NCBI GenBank assembly: GCA_000711775.1
Contig: ARYC01017719.1
Span: 1-64,000 of the forward strand
DNA length: 64,000 nucleotides
DNA from: Oxytricha trifallax
Taxonomy: Eukaryota > Ciliophora > Spirotrichea > Sporadotrichida > Oxytrichidae
Direction of reading: 5' to 3'
The position numbers and the translations under genes are program-made. This document shows, one piece after another, positions 11,506 through 23,531 of the stretch (positions within the stretch are counted from its first letter, which is position 1; each line of letters starts with the position of its first letter). The notes beneath the pieces are model-generated. The model did no database searches. It saw only the letters and a program-made list of their open reading frames with translations, and was not told where the DNA came from.

Positions 11506-12039
11506 TAATTTAAATAAAGTTCATTACTTTAGTGTATATATCTTCAACGACATAATTCTTGTTATTATTATTATAATTTAAATTGGTAAAAATTTAAATA
11601 TTGTCTAATTCTGAAAAAAATCTCATTAACAAATTGATAAGTACACTTACTAATAAAATAAATTAATAGAAATTTAATCTTAAAATATATTAATATATAT
11701 TTTCCACAATAAACCAACTATCCTATATCTAATCAGTCATTACTATTCAAATAAAATTATTTCTATATTTAATTAATAAATAATAAAATTATCTTAATTT
11801 CAAGTTAAAATTTCAAACTTTAATATTAAATTAGAATAAATTGAAAAAGTTATGTGAAAATAAATGGTTTTATTTTGAAAGCATATGTCGAAATACAAAT
11901 TTATTTTTTTCTCTTCATATCATGCTTTCTAGAAAAAAAGCAATTGCCCAAATCTAAAAATTTATTTAATCTTCTTTATGAATTAGCTGTGAATACTCAT
12001 AGAATGAATTTAGTATGTCTTTAGCTCAAACTCTTATAA

Positions 12040-12660
12040 TTTTTCTCAATTAAAAAATATTTTTTTTTATTAATAAATTCTTACTTAAATTATTACTTAT
12101 AAATATATCAAAATTATTTCCATTTTCTTGGTTAAAAGTATCGATCAATCCTAGTTCTTATTCTATTGCTTCACTAAATAAAATATTTTAGTATCTTGAT
12201 AGTAATTGAATTTTATTGAAAGATGACAAATAATATTTTAGTAAATTAGCGTATCATATTAGAAATATATATAATTCTATATTATCTTATATGAAGGTTA
12301 TGTTTATTAAATTAAATGATGATATATTTCCTCATTTTAATAATAACTTAAAAATAAAAAGACTAAAATCTTGCCAACTATATTATATCATATGTTTTAA
12401 GTTATTTAAATATATTTGTTAAAACTTTTACTATTGTCCTTCTGAAAAAATGTTTTGGGTCATTTAATCTTAACTATCCATTTTTTATTAATATTTTTTT
12501 ATATATATTTGTAACAAATTAAATATTCAATCCAATAATTCTATATCTTATAACATATGTTCTTTAAATATGCATGAATCATTTTCATTTTCATGTTCCA
12601 ATTTAAATTATAGAAGATAATAATAAAAGTTATAGATAATTAAATATATTATTTTTTTAC
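12040..12660 (-). repeat. duplicated coding-like segment R2
   Basis: Second copy of the 4440-5060 segment, sharing AAAAGTATCGATCA and GTTCTTATTCTATTGCTTC-like sequence. The minus strand reads FSEAIEQELGLIDTFNQEN near 12140-12190. It is interrupted by stops elsewhere, so probably decayed. Confidence 0.5.
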
Positions 12661-12888
12661 TGATGAAGCGAAACACTGTGTTACAGTAAATTATTTATTC
12701 TAGGATTATATATTTTAAAAATATTTCTTCAATTTATAATTAATTTACTACATTTTACTATCAACATAAAAATATTTGTAATTTAAATTAAAAAGAAGAA
12801 AGCCATTTAATATTCTAAATTCTTAATCTTAAATTAAAATAATTTTGAATTCAATTATTTGAATTTATATTTTTTAAAAATAAAATAA

Positions 12889-13328
12889 TCATTTCGATGG
12901 ATATATCCGTTAATTTACTTTCTCCTCAACTTTCTTCAAAAATGAATCAGGGTACGATGTTTATATTCTTTTTTCAATTCTTAAACTTTCTTGATTTTCT
13001 TTTTCAGTAAATATATCCCTTCACTAATTACTTGATAATCTAATTCGTTTTTATTACCAATATTGTTTCTAATTAATTATAATTATGTCAATATTTGTTA
13101 ACATTCTTCAATTTTGAATTTAATAGAAGAAGCGTATTGAATTATTTCAGTAATTCTGTAACCCCTATAAAACTATTTATGATAAGATTCATCTAAATGT
13201 GTCATTCGCACTGTTTTTTAAATTTAAGAAAGGAAGTTATGTTTGTTGAAAGCGAGGGCTTAATTAATTCGTTTTTATTCTTTTAATTTTAGAAACTTTC
13301 TTTCTATTTTATCCAATTTTTAAAGCAT
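12889..13328 (-). pseudogene. PEK-tail family member, one frameshift
   Basis: Starts MLQKLDKIERKFLKLKEQKR (ATG at 13328) and carries a degenerate core, KTVRMTHLDESYHKQF. It then reads IEECQQILTQLQLIRNNIGN and ELDYQVISEG. After a frame change near 13010-13020 it ends SFLKKVEEKVNQRIYPSK and TGA (12889-12891), so the usual P-E-K is P-S-K. Apart from the single slip, the copy is open from ATG to tail. Confidence 0.7.
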
Positions 13329-13697
13329 CCATTTTTTATTATAAATTACTTTATATTTTTCTTGGTTCATTTGTATTTAAAAAATATTTAAATAAATCGA
13401 TAAGATTTTATTATTTAAATTTCAATAGACAATTATTTAATTAATTATTACTAACTTAGTAAATAAGAACCTCTAATAATGAGCTGAAATATTTTAATAC
13501 TAAATTATTATATTAAAGAATTATGTCAACTCTTTCATATATGTGTAAATATAATGAAGTGTTTTATATTTTAAGAGTTACTTCATGGCAATTATACAAT
13601 AAATTGTACGATAAGTTAATTTAAAATTAATTATTTTATTTTTTAATTAAATTAAATTATTTAAAGGCTCTAATTATAATTAAGTCACCTATATTAC

Positions 13698-14165
13698 TCA
13701 TTTATGTGGATAAATGTTGTCAATAACCATATCCTATAATTTTCTCTCAAAATATTCAAGATCAGCAATTACATTAGATTTTATTGCTAAATTATGTTTG
13801 CATTCTTTTTGCAGTTCTACAATTTTTTCACTCATTGCAATTCTACAATTTTCTACCTCTTAATTCAAAAACTTTCTTTTTCTGTTTAAAAGATTACATT
13901 TCTTATAGGTATTCTTTTACATCTTCCTATATAACAGAAATTTTTTGTAAATTTTAAAAGATTCAAATATTTTTCCAAATTAAGATCATTTATATTTGAC
14001 AAATTAATTATTTTAATCATTTTAGAGAAGATCTTTTCGTTAGTAAAAGCAAGTATATATTTGAATTCTTTAGAGTTTTTTATGACATGAAGGTTCTTTT
14101 CAAGAACTTTGTAGTTTTAGTTAAGCTTTTTTGAAATATTATTAGATTCTGACTGTTATTCATAA
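13698..14165 (-). pseudogene. PEK-tail family member, frameshifted
   Basis: C-terminal frame: ENCRIAMSEKIVELQKECKH, IKSNVIADLEYFERKLQDMV, IDNIYPHK and TGA (13698-13700). N-terminal frame: KKLNQNYKVLEKNLHVIKNS, KEFKYILAFTNEKIFSKMIK. The frames switch near 13960. No clear ATG. The degenerate core (KMIKIINLSNIND) lacks the usual Cys. Confidence 0.65.
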
Positions 14166-15140
14166 ATATTAAAAATTATTATTAAAATTATTATAAATAT
14201 ATTATAAATTATTTGAAATTATACGCTCGCTTGCATTTAAACATTCAATTTGTAATAAATTTAAACAAATAGAAAATTTGATTGAAAATAGTAATATAAT
14301 TATTCCATTAATTTCTATATCAAATTAAGAGGAATTTATAGGAAATAATTCCAATTAAGATTAAATTTATTATATATACCAAATTAAATTATTATAAATT
14401 TTGTGCAATTTTAGTAGTCTTCAAAGGATTACTGCATGAATCAAGAATATGTCAATCTTTTAATTGATAATCAATTTTTTTTCATTATTAAATTTATATT
14501 TTTTTATTAAAAAATAATTGTATTTATATAAAATTTAATTTATTTTATAGTAAGATCTATTCTAATTCTAATTTTAATAAAATAACAATATAGCTGCAGA
14601 ATATTTTTAAGATAAATATACAAATTGGAATAAATATAGAATTAAGATTCTCTAAATCATAACTAATATAAGTCAACGTAGAAATCAAATTCTTCTTAAC
14701 ATTAAAAGAATGATTAAAAAAGTGAATTATTCAAAATAATATTTAAAGATATAATTGTGAAGAAGTAGAGTCATTATGAATAATTAATATAAAATTTTAT
14801 AAAAGAAGTATTTTAATTAATAATTTAATAAAAATCTTATAATTTAGAATAATACAGTCTAGAAAATATATAATGAAATAATACACACCTTTAAAATTAT
14901 TACATATTAATAAATTTCTTTATTTAATAATATCCTTCTTAACTTCACTTATATTTAAAAATCATTATAAATAATCTATTTCTTTTAACTAAGTTTATTT
15001 TTAATAAAAAAGTTGTAAATAATTTAATAAATATAAAGATTTTTTGTTTTATAAGAATATTTTCAAATTATAGTTTTAATTAATTATATTTGTTGAGTTT
15101 ACTATTTATTTCTTAAATTTATTGATTATTAATCTATATT
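14166..15140. other. A+T-rich spacer
   Basis: Nothing recognised. Long A/T runs and no family tail or core motif on either strand. Confidence 0.5.
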
Positions 15141-15632
15141 TCATTTTTCTGGTAATATATAGTTCAAAATACACTCTGGGGGTTCTTCATGATGAAGTAA
15201 GTATTTAATCAATTTCAACTAACTTTAATAATAATTTGCTTATTCCTAATATTTTTGTAGTGATGTTTCAAATTATAACAGCTTGTTCTTCTCTGCATTT
15301 TGAATATCTGCTTTTATTTCAATCATATGTTTGAGTATTTTAACAATTAACTCTTATCTATAAGTTAATTAAGATATTAACACTTTATAATTGAAGATAA
15401 TCATTTTGTTTTGATGCTAAAAGAATAAATTAATATTGTTATTAAAAATAGTCTACAATTATAGTTACTAATCTTATTAAAAATCTGTGAGTTTTAAAGT
15501 CTGACATCTCATTGAATTTATTATAGTTATTTATTTGTGCTCTTAATAGTCGAGTATATTTTACTATTCTTTTGAAACTTATATTAGCTATATTTTCACC
15601 TGTTGCAACTAATCTAATATTTCTTATGTCAT
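15141..15632 (-). CDS. PEK-tail family protein, intact (163 aa)
   Basis: Open from ATG (15630-15632) to TGA (15141-15143). N-terminal MTQEILDQLQQVKIQLIQVS is Gln-rich and helical. The core is INSMRCQTLKLTDF at about residues 39-52. A second helical stretch reads EIKADIQNAEKNKLLQFETS, and the tail is HHEEPPECILNYILPEK. The residues expected at E-x-E-D are E-E-P-P-E here. No signal peptide, membrane segment or known domain seen. Neighbours at 12889-14165 and 16019 are also family members. Function unknown. Confidence 0.75.
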
Positions 15633-16018
15633 TATTATTTATTTAATTATTATCACTTTAGTGAAAATTAGAAATAAAAAAGGTAAAATAATGTAAATAT
15701 TCAAAAATTTCATATAATAATTAGAAAATTTGAAGGGTAAATTAATAAGAATTCCTTTTAATTTTGCTTTTAAATTACACAATAGAAAATAATTATATTA
15801 AATTATCAACAATATTAAAAATAATTATTATTTGTTTAACAGCAATTAATAATTTAAGGATTGAAATGAAAAAAGCACTAAAAATTTTTTAAATATTTAA
15901 AATAAAGGTTTCTAATTATTTTTATACTTAATGACCACTAATTGACATATTATTATTTATAATAATTATTAAAATACCTTATATTCAATTATTTATGAAT
16001 TGCTTGGACTAAGAAGAA

Positions 16019-16483
16019 ATGTTACTTTCATTATTGGAAAAGCACTATAAATTGAAAGTATGAATTAGATAAAATTTTTATAATTTACTCAACAAAGAAG
16101 CTCATATGTACTGCTAAACAATTAAAAATGAAGATTTAATTCTTCTCAATTTACATAATCTTTACTCTCATATCAAAGATCCCAAGGTGAAATTAAAATA
16201 TGAGATTAAATTATAATTAGTCAAACATATTTAGGAATTTGAAAATATTAATAATAACACTAGTTAATTTGATAGATTTGAATGTAAAGTTTCTAAGAAA
16301 TTAATATAATTATAGCAAAAAGAAATTAATTATGAAAGAATAGCAATTCTGTAAAATAAAATCAAATTGAAATTGGGAAATATGGATTATTAATTAAAAG
16401 AATATGAAAATAAAATTAAAAAAATTTAGTTTAACGATATAATTAACGATTGTATAGTTAATTATATTAATCCAGAGAAATGA
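16019..16483 (+). pseudogene. PEK-tail family member with one in-frame TGA
   Basis: ATG 16019 opens MLLSLLEKHYKLKV, then TGA (16061-16063), then IRQNFYNLLNKEAHMYCQTI and KNEDL (core M-Y-C-Q-T-I). It continues LQQKEINYERIAILQNKIKL and ends IINDCIVNYINPEK with TGA 16481-16483. Everything after the TGA is open. It could be a pseudogene with one nonsense codon, or a gene whose first piece lies elsewhere. Confidence 0.7.
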
Positions 16484-17059
16484 GAAATAGATTTTATAAT
16501 TTCTAGCTTCTTAATTTTAATATAATTTTATTTAATTAATTCTACTTAAAAATTACTATTTTCTATTAAAAAGTGTTAAAAGCTTCTTTTACTACTACTC
16601 TTATTTTATTTAAAATTATTTTAATTTTATAATTCCTTTAATAAAATTCTAAATTGAAATCAAATCTAATATTTGCACAATTATTTAAGGTAATTGAAAT
16701 AATTTGAATCGAGTTAAAATAAAAAATTCGTAATTATATAACAATAAATGTAATATTATGCCATTTAAATTAAGACTAAAAAATTTTTGATAGAATTTAT
16801 ATTAAATTTTTTATCTTATTACCATATAATTAAATTTTATAATTTTTTTATACATTTAATTAAAATAAATATTCAAATTAATATATCATTTACATATATT
16901 TCACAATATGATAAATTATAAAAAAGAACAATAATTAAATAAATATTGTATTGTGTTTTATTCTATTTGAAAAAATTAGTTTAAAAAATCACAGTTGAAA
17001 CAGTTTTATCAAATTAAATTTTAAATGTGAACTTAATTGAGAAAGTTTAAAGTGCAATA

Positions 17060-17300
17060 TTATAAGAAATAAATTCTAGAAATCTTCTTCTTACTTACCT
17101 AAAGTTTCATATTGTGAAAAAGATATTATTTCTCAGAGGCTGTACTAGGATGGGATAAAATAATTCAAGAGAACTGTAGAATGTAAAAAATGTTAATATT
17201 AAGTGGTGAAAGCTATTACCAGGTCTAACCGAAGCAAGGATTAATATCTCTGTTTCTATAAATGTGAGATGTTTCAAAAACCTGACTGACTTGATGAAAA
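17060..17300. other. coding-like segment, strand unresolved
   Basis: Richer in G+C than its surroundings. Plus strand reads VECKKCQYQVVKAITRSNRS then CFYKCEMFQKPD and TGA, with Cys pairs that could bind zinc. Two minus-strand frames are also open (for example INPCFGQTWQQLSPLNINIF), so neither strand can be chosen from sequence alone. It may be an MDS. Confidence 0.35.
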
Positions 17301-17639
17301 TATCAAATATAGTTTCAATGTGTCATAAATTAGATATTTAATTAAATATTATATTGATAATTTTTAGTTATATAGAAAAAATATATTTAAATTCAAATAT
17401 TTAATGACGAATAAAAAATTTCTTGGTTAACAAATATAAAAATTATTAATTATCTTTTTTAAAAGTTATTTTAATTAAGACTTATTTAAAATACTTATAA
17501 TTATTTTAAATACCCAACATGTATCATTCTATTTAAATTGTGGATCAATTAAAAATACTATTTATTCATATAGAAATTAAATAATTTCAATTAGATATTA
17601 AAATAATTAAGATTCAATTTTTATTATTTGTTAGATTCT

Positions 17640-18005
17640 TCATTTCTCAGGGAATACATATTGAAAGTGAATCGAAATTAATTTAAAAATTGCTACATAG
17701 AAACATCGGAGAGGGAGAAAATTTTGTTTACCTGAATTGTGATCCTATAGTTTCCAGTATGACAAATCAAAATGCTGTAATATTTATTTAGCTTGATTTG
17801 TTATTAATGATAGTGTTTATCATGATGCTTAGTTTAAGAGTTATAGCGAAGTGAAAAATAATTCATGAACTACCATATAATTGTTTATTTGAAAAGATAT
17901 ATCATTGAAATGACACTATTGCCTAAAATTTTTTAATTTTATTGATAATACGATGTGAATCAAGCTTAATTTCTATAAAAATAAAAAATTTAATCAGTAA
18001 AGCAT
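17640..18005 (-). pseudogene. PEK-tail family member with in-frame TGA
   Basis: Reads RQQCHFNDISFQINNYMVVH (core lacking the Met, Cys kept), NQAS, TGA, SLITNQAKQILQHFDLSYWK, then FKLISIHFQYVFPEK and TGA (17640-17642). No start found. The acidic E-x-E-D part of the tail is missing. Confidence 0.55.
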
Positions 18006-18264
18006 AATATACTAAAGATATAGGCTTAATAAGCAGAAATTGTTTGTAAATAATTTTTAGTTTGCAGAATTTCAGGGTTAAGGAAATAGAAGAAAATATA
18101 TTTAGTATTTATGAGACCTAAGGTTAAGTCCCAATCATTTTATTCCATGCCTTTAAGCTAAATTATTGATTAAATTATTAATTAAAGAATGATATTATAT
18201 AATTAAAGTGAGTATTCTAACTAACAAACAATATGGAATAAATATTTGATTATAAAATATGGAA

Positions 18265-18735
18265 TATCATTTTTTTCATCAGATTCGATTAATTCTTATA
18301 TTTTTTATGCCTCCTTCTCCCAATATTATACATGAGTGTATTCAAATTTTAAATTTCGCTTGATTTTTAATAATTTTTATTCATTAGCAACTAAAATCCT
18401 TTCTTTTAATCGTTTCATGTAATGAAATTTGTAAGCAAGCACCAATAAATAATAGTCAAAATCACAACTTTTATAATTATGATATGTCCTATAATTTAAC
18501 TTAACCAAGAAGTAAGAATCAATGTTATTATTATGAAATTGTCATAAGTATTGTTATTCATCAACTTCAAAATGTGATATATTGATTGTTTAGCATCTCA
18601 TTTAATTTATAACAGCATTTTTTCTATTTTATAAGGGTTTCAATTTAGATACTTTTTGTTAAAGTTAGGCAAAAGTTTTCACTAACTATTACCAAATTTT
18701 TGTTAGTTCTAATATTAATGGAATAAGTTTGAATG
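18265..18735 (-). pseudogene. PEK-tail family member, in-frame TGA, tail degraded
   Basis: Reads VKTFAQLQQKVSKLKPLQNR, KNAVINQMRCQTINISHFEV, DEQQYL, TGA (18542-18544), QFHNNNIDSYFLVKLNYRTY, KSCDFDYYLLVLAYKFHYMK, RLKERILVANEQKLLKIKRN and IQELIESDEK. The M-R-C-Q-T-I core and the later D-F-D-Y-Y match the family closely. At the end S-D-E-K is followed by AATGA in the wrong frame, so the stop is lost by one base. No ATG found upstream. Confidence 0.65.
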
Positions 18736-19204
18736 AGAAAATCGTTAAGTTATTATTAATTACAATATACAGGTTTTCAGTTTAATAAAAATAATAATAA
18801 TGCTTAAATTTTAAAGTTAATTTTAGTAAATTATTTCATTTTTCTTGTAAAAGAACTATTTATGTAATTACCGTTTTTAAAATCATTAATTAAGACTTTT
18901 TTTTTCTTTGGTATACTTATTTTTATTACATAAAATCAAATAAAAAATTTGAACAAATTGACATAAAATTTTATAATCCTTGGTTTAGAGATTTTATTAA
19001 ATATATATTTTTATATGGTAAATAAATATATTTATTCAATAACATTTCCATTTTTATTTTAATATTACTTTTTTATAAATTAGATTAAACATGTAATGAT
19101 TTAACTTATTCTGAATATTTAATATGTAATCTAATTTTTCAAATTAAACAAAAATATAATTAGATTCATTAAATTTAATAATATATTTTATATATTTAAT
19201 TTAT
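18736..19204. other. A+T-rich spacer
   Basis: Nothing recognised apart from low-complexity A/T runs. Confidence 0.5.
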
Positions 19205-19676
19205 AGTCTTATATATTATGTGCAGGCAAAACCATGGAGCAGCAACCAGTGCAGTGACCGACAAAGTAGAGAGTGCAAGGGACATGGCCCCCAGGAAGAG
19301 ACCACCCCTACTCGCACGCGCAGACAAAGGGTGGTGCCGAAGAGCCAAGTTCTACTACTCCAGGTGTTGGAACTAGTGTTGACACCAGAGATCTCAGAAA
19401 ACTTAGAACTCAATGCGAAAAGACAAAGAGAATTCTCTCAAAAAACACTTGCTCAGGATGAACTTTTCAACAACTACTACTCCATTGTGGATGACAAAGA
19501 TCTATTCGCAATTTCTAATTGTACTTAATCTGTGAGCAATAACAACACCGATTCACTGATAGCGTGGGTAAAAATTATCAGTGATCCCGGTAATTCTGTA
19601 GACATACCTAAGGGAAATTTAAACTAACTAATACATGTTTTTTTCCTTATTAAATATGCACATAATATATAAGACT
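19205..19676. mobile_element. G+C-rich island inside a perfect 20-bp inverted repeat
   Basis: AGTCTTATATATTATGTGCA (19205-19224) is repeated exactly in inverse orientation at 19657-19676. About the first 200-300 bases inside are strikingly G+C-rich against the A+T background. One + frame from 19220 is open for over 130 codons when TAA is Gln. Another frame (about 19385-19440) reads DLRKLRTQCEKTKRILS, which strongly resembles the Hsp70 motif ALRRLRT.CE.AKRTLS but stops shortly after. It may be a foldback element carrying a captured fragment, or an MDS. No clean target duplication found. Confidence 0.5.
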
Positions 19677-20172
19677 GATTTATATATAGTAGAGATCTGT
19701 ATTAAATTTGCATCTCTATTTTATTAATTCCCGCCTTTTAGCATTTTACTACTACTACTATATTTAATTTATACTATAATTCAATAAAATACACTGAATT
19801 TCTATTAATCTAATTTTAATTCATTTGTTGAAATATTTCTGAAAATAAGCAGAATGGAAAGTCTCTCAATATTCAACTTATCATTCGAATCACTATTCAT
19901 TTTAAAAAAAATTATTGAGGTATTTAAAGTCTTAGAAAGATTTTTTAAAAGTAATAATAGAAATTAACAGTCTATATTAGAACAGCATATTCGCATCAAT
20001 GCTCAAAGGTTTATTTATATATTTAAAAAATATAAATTTATTAAAGATTCAGCAATACTTTCTGAAGTAGTTTTTGAATTCTTTTGTTAATTAATTATTT
20101 CAATTATAAATAATAAATTTATAATAAAAGCTTCAAAAACAAAAAAATTCTTCCTGTGTATGATTAAACATA
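19677..20172. other. A+T-rich spacer
   Basis: Nothing recognised. TACTACTACTA near 19749 is a short trinucleotide run. Confidence 0.5.
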
Positions 20173-20180
20173 GTTTATTT

Positions 20181-20295
20181 GGCCCCCCCCAAAAACACGC
20201 AAAAAATTTTATCCGATAATTTTTTTTCCGTAATAACGTATTTATTTTTTTACGTAATTTTAAAAATCTGAAAATACGTAAAAATGAATTTTATT
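20181..20295. repeat. left terminal inverted repeat of the 1684-bp element
   Basis: Pairs with 21748-21864. Shared features include ATCCGATAATTTTTTTTCCG and TTTTTTTACGTAATTTTAAA. Confidence 0.85.
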
Positions 20296-21747
20296 ACTTT
20301 TTTAAGTCAATTTTTATTAAAGTATTTTGCCATGTATAATCATATATTTGATATAAATTTTATTTTATATTTTTACTTTTAAATTTAAAATTACATTTAT
20401 ATTTTACATTTAATAATATATTTTTTTTATTTTTTGAATTTTAATAATCACTTAATATTAAAATGATATGCATAAATTGTAAATTTGTTAATAATAATAT
20501 AATAAATTTTAAGGAATTTAATAATTCTTAAAACTTCAATGAAGATAACTTGACTAATTTTAGCTATTAATTTAAAAAATGATTATGGTTCAAATTATTT
20601 ATAGACTTATTATGTTCCTTAATGTTCTTAAGATTTATAAATGAATCGAGCTTAATATTTTAGTAACAAAAATATAAAAGGATTAATAATTATTTTTTAA
20701 AAAAATAATATCAGTTAAACTAGTAATAATTAAAAAATATCTTCTTTGACTTATTATTATTATTCTACTTCTAATTAGTTATAAAAGATTTGATGATGAA
20801 TAATAAAAAAAATACTATCACTATCAACATCCTAAAAGTATTAAGGAAATAATGAATCCAATCTTACACTCACTACAAACAGATTTAAGATTATATTAAT
20901 TTAATCAAAAGCTATGGTGCAATAGCTCTACAAGATTTTCTTAACCTTACTTATAAAATATAAATAGATATTTACACTTAAATTTATTTGTATTAAATAT
21001 TTTTATTGACGAATTTTCTAAAGAAAGCTTAAATAGACATTTAGAGTATATTAAAACCAATTAATTATTGTATAAAATATGTTGATTAATTAAGGAAACA
21101 TATTAATATTGAATATCTATAAAGAAATTAATAGAATTATATAGTATATAACTTATTCTTAAAATAATCAATTATTAAATTGATTTGTATAACGAAAAAA
21201 TTGGTTAAGTTTTGTAATTCATGAATTATCTTACTAAAATTGTTTCTAGAATTTTATAAATTTAAATAAATAGACGATTTGGTTCTTTAAATTAATCAGT
21301 TATAATTTATGGTCAAATTGAAAACTTTCTAGGTTGATTAAGGAATATTACCTTTAGTAAAATTGAGTTAAAATTACGGATATATCGAAGAATTGATTTA
21401 TTGTTAATTAATGTCACTCTAATTTATAAACTTAAACAATTTTTATTTAATATTCATTTATCCAAATCGAAGGTATTTTAATTATTTTTTAATTATTCGA
21501 GAATATTTAAATATACGATTTTAATTTAAACCTAGCAATAGTATTTTAAAGTGATTAATATAGTTTATATTCAAGATTTAAGATTTAGATATTACTTATA
21601 TAGGTATATACTTTAATGTTATATAGTGTAAATATCAATCAAATTCACAATTATTATTCAAGAAATTTATCAAAATTCATAATATTTTTTAATAATTACT
21701 TAAAAAAGCAAAGTCTTATTAATAATGAAATTTTAGACTTTAAAATT

Positions 21748-21864
21748 TTAAAAATTAATTTTTACGTATTTTCAGATTTTTAAAATTACGTAAAAAAATA
21801 AATACGTAATTACGGAAAAAAAATTATCGGATAAAATTTTTTGCGTGTTTTTGGGGGGGGGGCC
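21748..21864. repeat. right terminal inverted repeat of the 1684-bp element
   Basis: Inverse copy of 20181-20295. The two match almost base for base from the G/C run to the ACGTAAAAAT segment. Confidence 0.85.
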
Positions 21865-21872
21865 GTTTATTT

Positions 21873-22461
21873 AATTGATATATGATTAAATAGAACAAGT
21901 AATATTTTTATTATATTAGATGTATTTCATTAGAAATTGCCAATTTTACAGAAAAAATATGATTGAATTTTCTCAACATCTTTAAAATATCTATAATTGA
22001 CTCTTTCTTATTTTAAAAGTTGAAAAATTATAAATATAGGATTTATATTTTAATAATTCTAGTTTCATAAAATATAAGAACTTCTTTAATACACAAAAAG
22101 ATTTGTAATTAAATGATCAATATAACTTTCTATTTTGATAAAAATAATGCATAAATAATTGCTTTAGTTAAAGTTATTATTAATTTTAAAGAGGTTTGCA
22201 ATTATTATTTTTAAATAACTAATATGAAAATTAAGAAATTTAAATGATTATTTTCTAAAATTTAGTCAATGCATGTTTACATGAAATTTATAAATTATAA
22301 AATATTTTATTATATTACTTTTGATTATTTTAATCTTTAAATTATGATCAAATTTATCAAATTAATATTTAGTTATATATCAATGAGTATATTTAATTGT
22401 TAAGGAAACATATCTTAAGTAAAAATTAATCTCATTTATATCAGAAAAATTCTTTGAACTT
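21873..22461. other. A+T-rich spacer
   Basis: Nothing recognised on either strand. Confidence 0.5.
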
Positions 22462-23190
22462 TCATTTTTGTGGTAGCATATATTTAATGATTCTACCCTT
22501 GATACTTGCTTAAACCTCATCTCTACTAAATTTAAAAGAATTTTCCTATTTTTTTATCTTTATTTCTTCAATTTAAATTTCAAATTAATTAAATCGAGCC
22601 TTATAGCTGTTAATTTAAGATTCTTCAATTCATTAAAATAGTTCAAAACAATCTCATTGAAAGAATTTTTAACCTTTTTTTAAGTTTTTTATACTTAAAT
22701 TAGATTTAGTCCATTTAATCTATAAATCTTTCTAGAAGTGGATTATTTGAAATAATGTGTGATATAAAAATATTTTAAAAGGGCACAAGCATCATTTAAT
22801 TTTTAAAAATTGCTTAATTATATTAATTTTTTTAAAAATATGTTGTCGCAGAAGTTTTTAATAACTAACGGCTTATTTAATTTCAAAATCAAATAATAAA
22901 TCTAAAAATTTGGAAAATTACTGATTATTAATAATATGATCACATATTTTCTTTGATTCATCAATTAGAGTTCAGCATAATTATTTATCTTTATTTCTAT
23001 ACTTAACTAAAAACAAATACTTTCTTAAATAATACTTCATCATGAATAATCACAAATTAAACTAGATAATCAATGTTTAGTATTTATCTGTTCTTGAAGT
23101 CTAGAAGTCATATCTATTCCAAATGAGAGAATTCGTTTTATATTCCACAAACCTTTATATAATTTAACTACCATTCAAATATTTTTAAAT
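22462..23190 (-). pseudogene. PEK-tail family member (P-Q-K tail), frameshifted
   Basis: N-terminal frame: ETLEYNSQFRRVIQKYLNGS, QIIQRFVEYKTNSLIWNRYD. Middle frame: NKPLVIKNFCDNIFLKKLIQ, LNDACALLKYFYITHYFKQS and VQKTQKKVKNSFNEIVLNYF. C-terminal frame: FNQFEIQIEEIKIKKQENSF, FSRDEVQASIKGRIIKYMLP, then QK and TGA (22462-22464). N-F-C-D-N-I-F is a decayed core. At least two frame changes. Confidence 0.6.
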
Positions 23191-23262
23191 CACTCTTCTA
23201 AATTGGGAATTATATTCCAATGTTTCAGCTTAATCTATTAAATTATTTTTATTAATTCTATT

Positions 23263-23531
23263 AAAACCCCATAGATCAATTAAGAAGCGAGGATAGGAGT
23301 AAAGAACAATTAGATTAAATATTAATTATAATTGGCTAATAATATAAATAATTAGGCTAAAATCAAATTAACACACCCTGATTGTATTATTTTATAAGGA
23401 CAATTAATCGAGCCAATAGTTTTATTAATTAGCCCAAACATTATAATAATACGCCAATAATAATTAATTCTTAATTTAATTGTTCTTAACCCCAATTCTC
23501 ATGTCTTAATTGATCTATGGGGTTTTATATT
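23263..23531. mobile_element. MITE-like foldback, about 270 bp, family F1
   Basis: Ends TAAAACCCCATAGATCAATT and its inverse, with a longer imperfect match inward (including AAGAACAATTAAATTAA). The internal ACACACCCTGATTG also occurs in the 51485-51707 element. The termini happen to begin with AAAACCCC, half a telomere unit. A short TAT may be the target duplication. Confidence 0.65.

Larger units (their letters stand above)
20173..21872. mobile_element. 1684-bp hAT-like non-autonomous element with 8-bp target duplication
   Basis: GTTTATTT flanks the element on both sides (20173-20180 and 21865-21872). The termini are GGCCCCCCCC AAAAACACGC (20181) and the inverse (to 21864). The terminal inverted repeats extend about 115 bp with a few mismatches and different C-run lengths (8 and 10). 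An 8-bp duplication is the hallmark of hAT transposons. The A+T-rich interior shows no recognisable transposase, so it probably moves in trans. Confidence 0.8.

Noticed and set aside
20300..21745. Transposase ORF inside the 1684-bp hAT-like element
   Set aside because: Open stretches exist, but I saw no hAT motif and could not keep a consistent frame across the interior.
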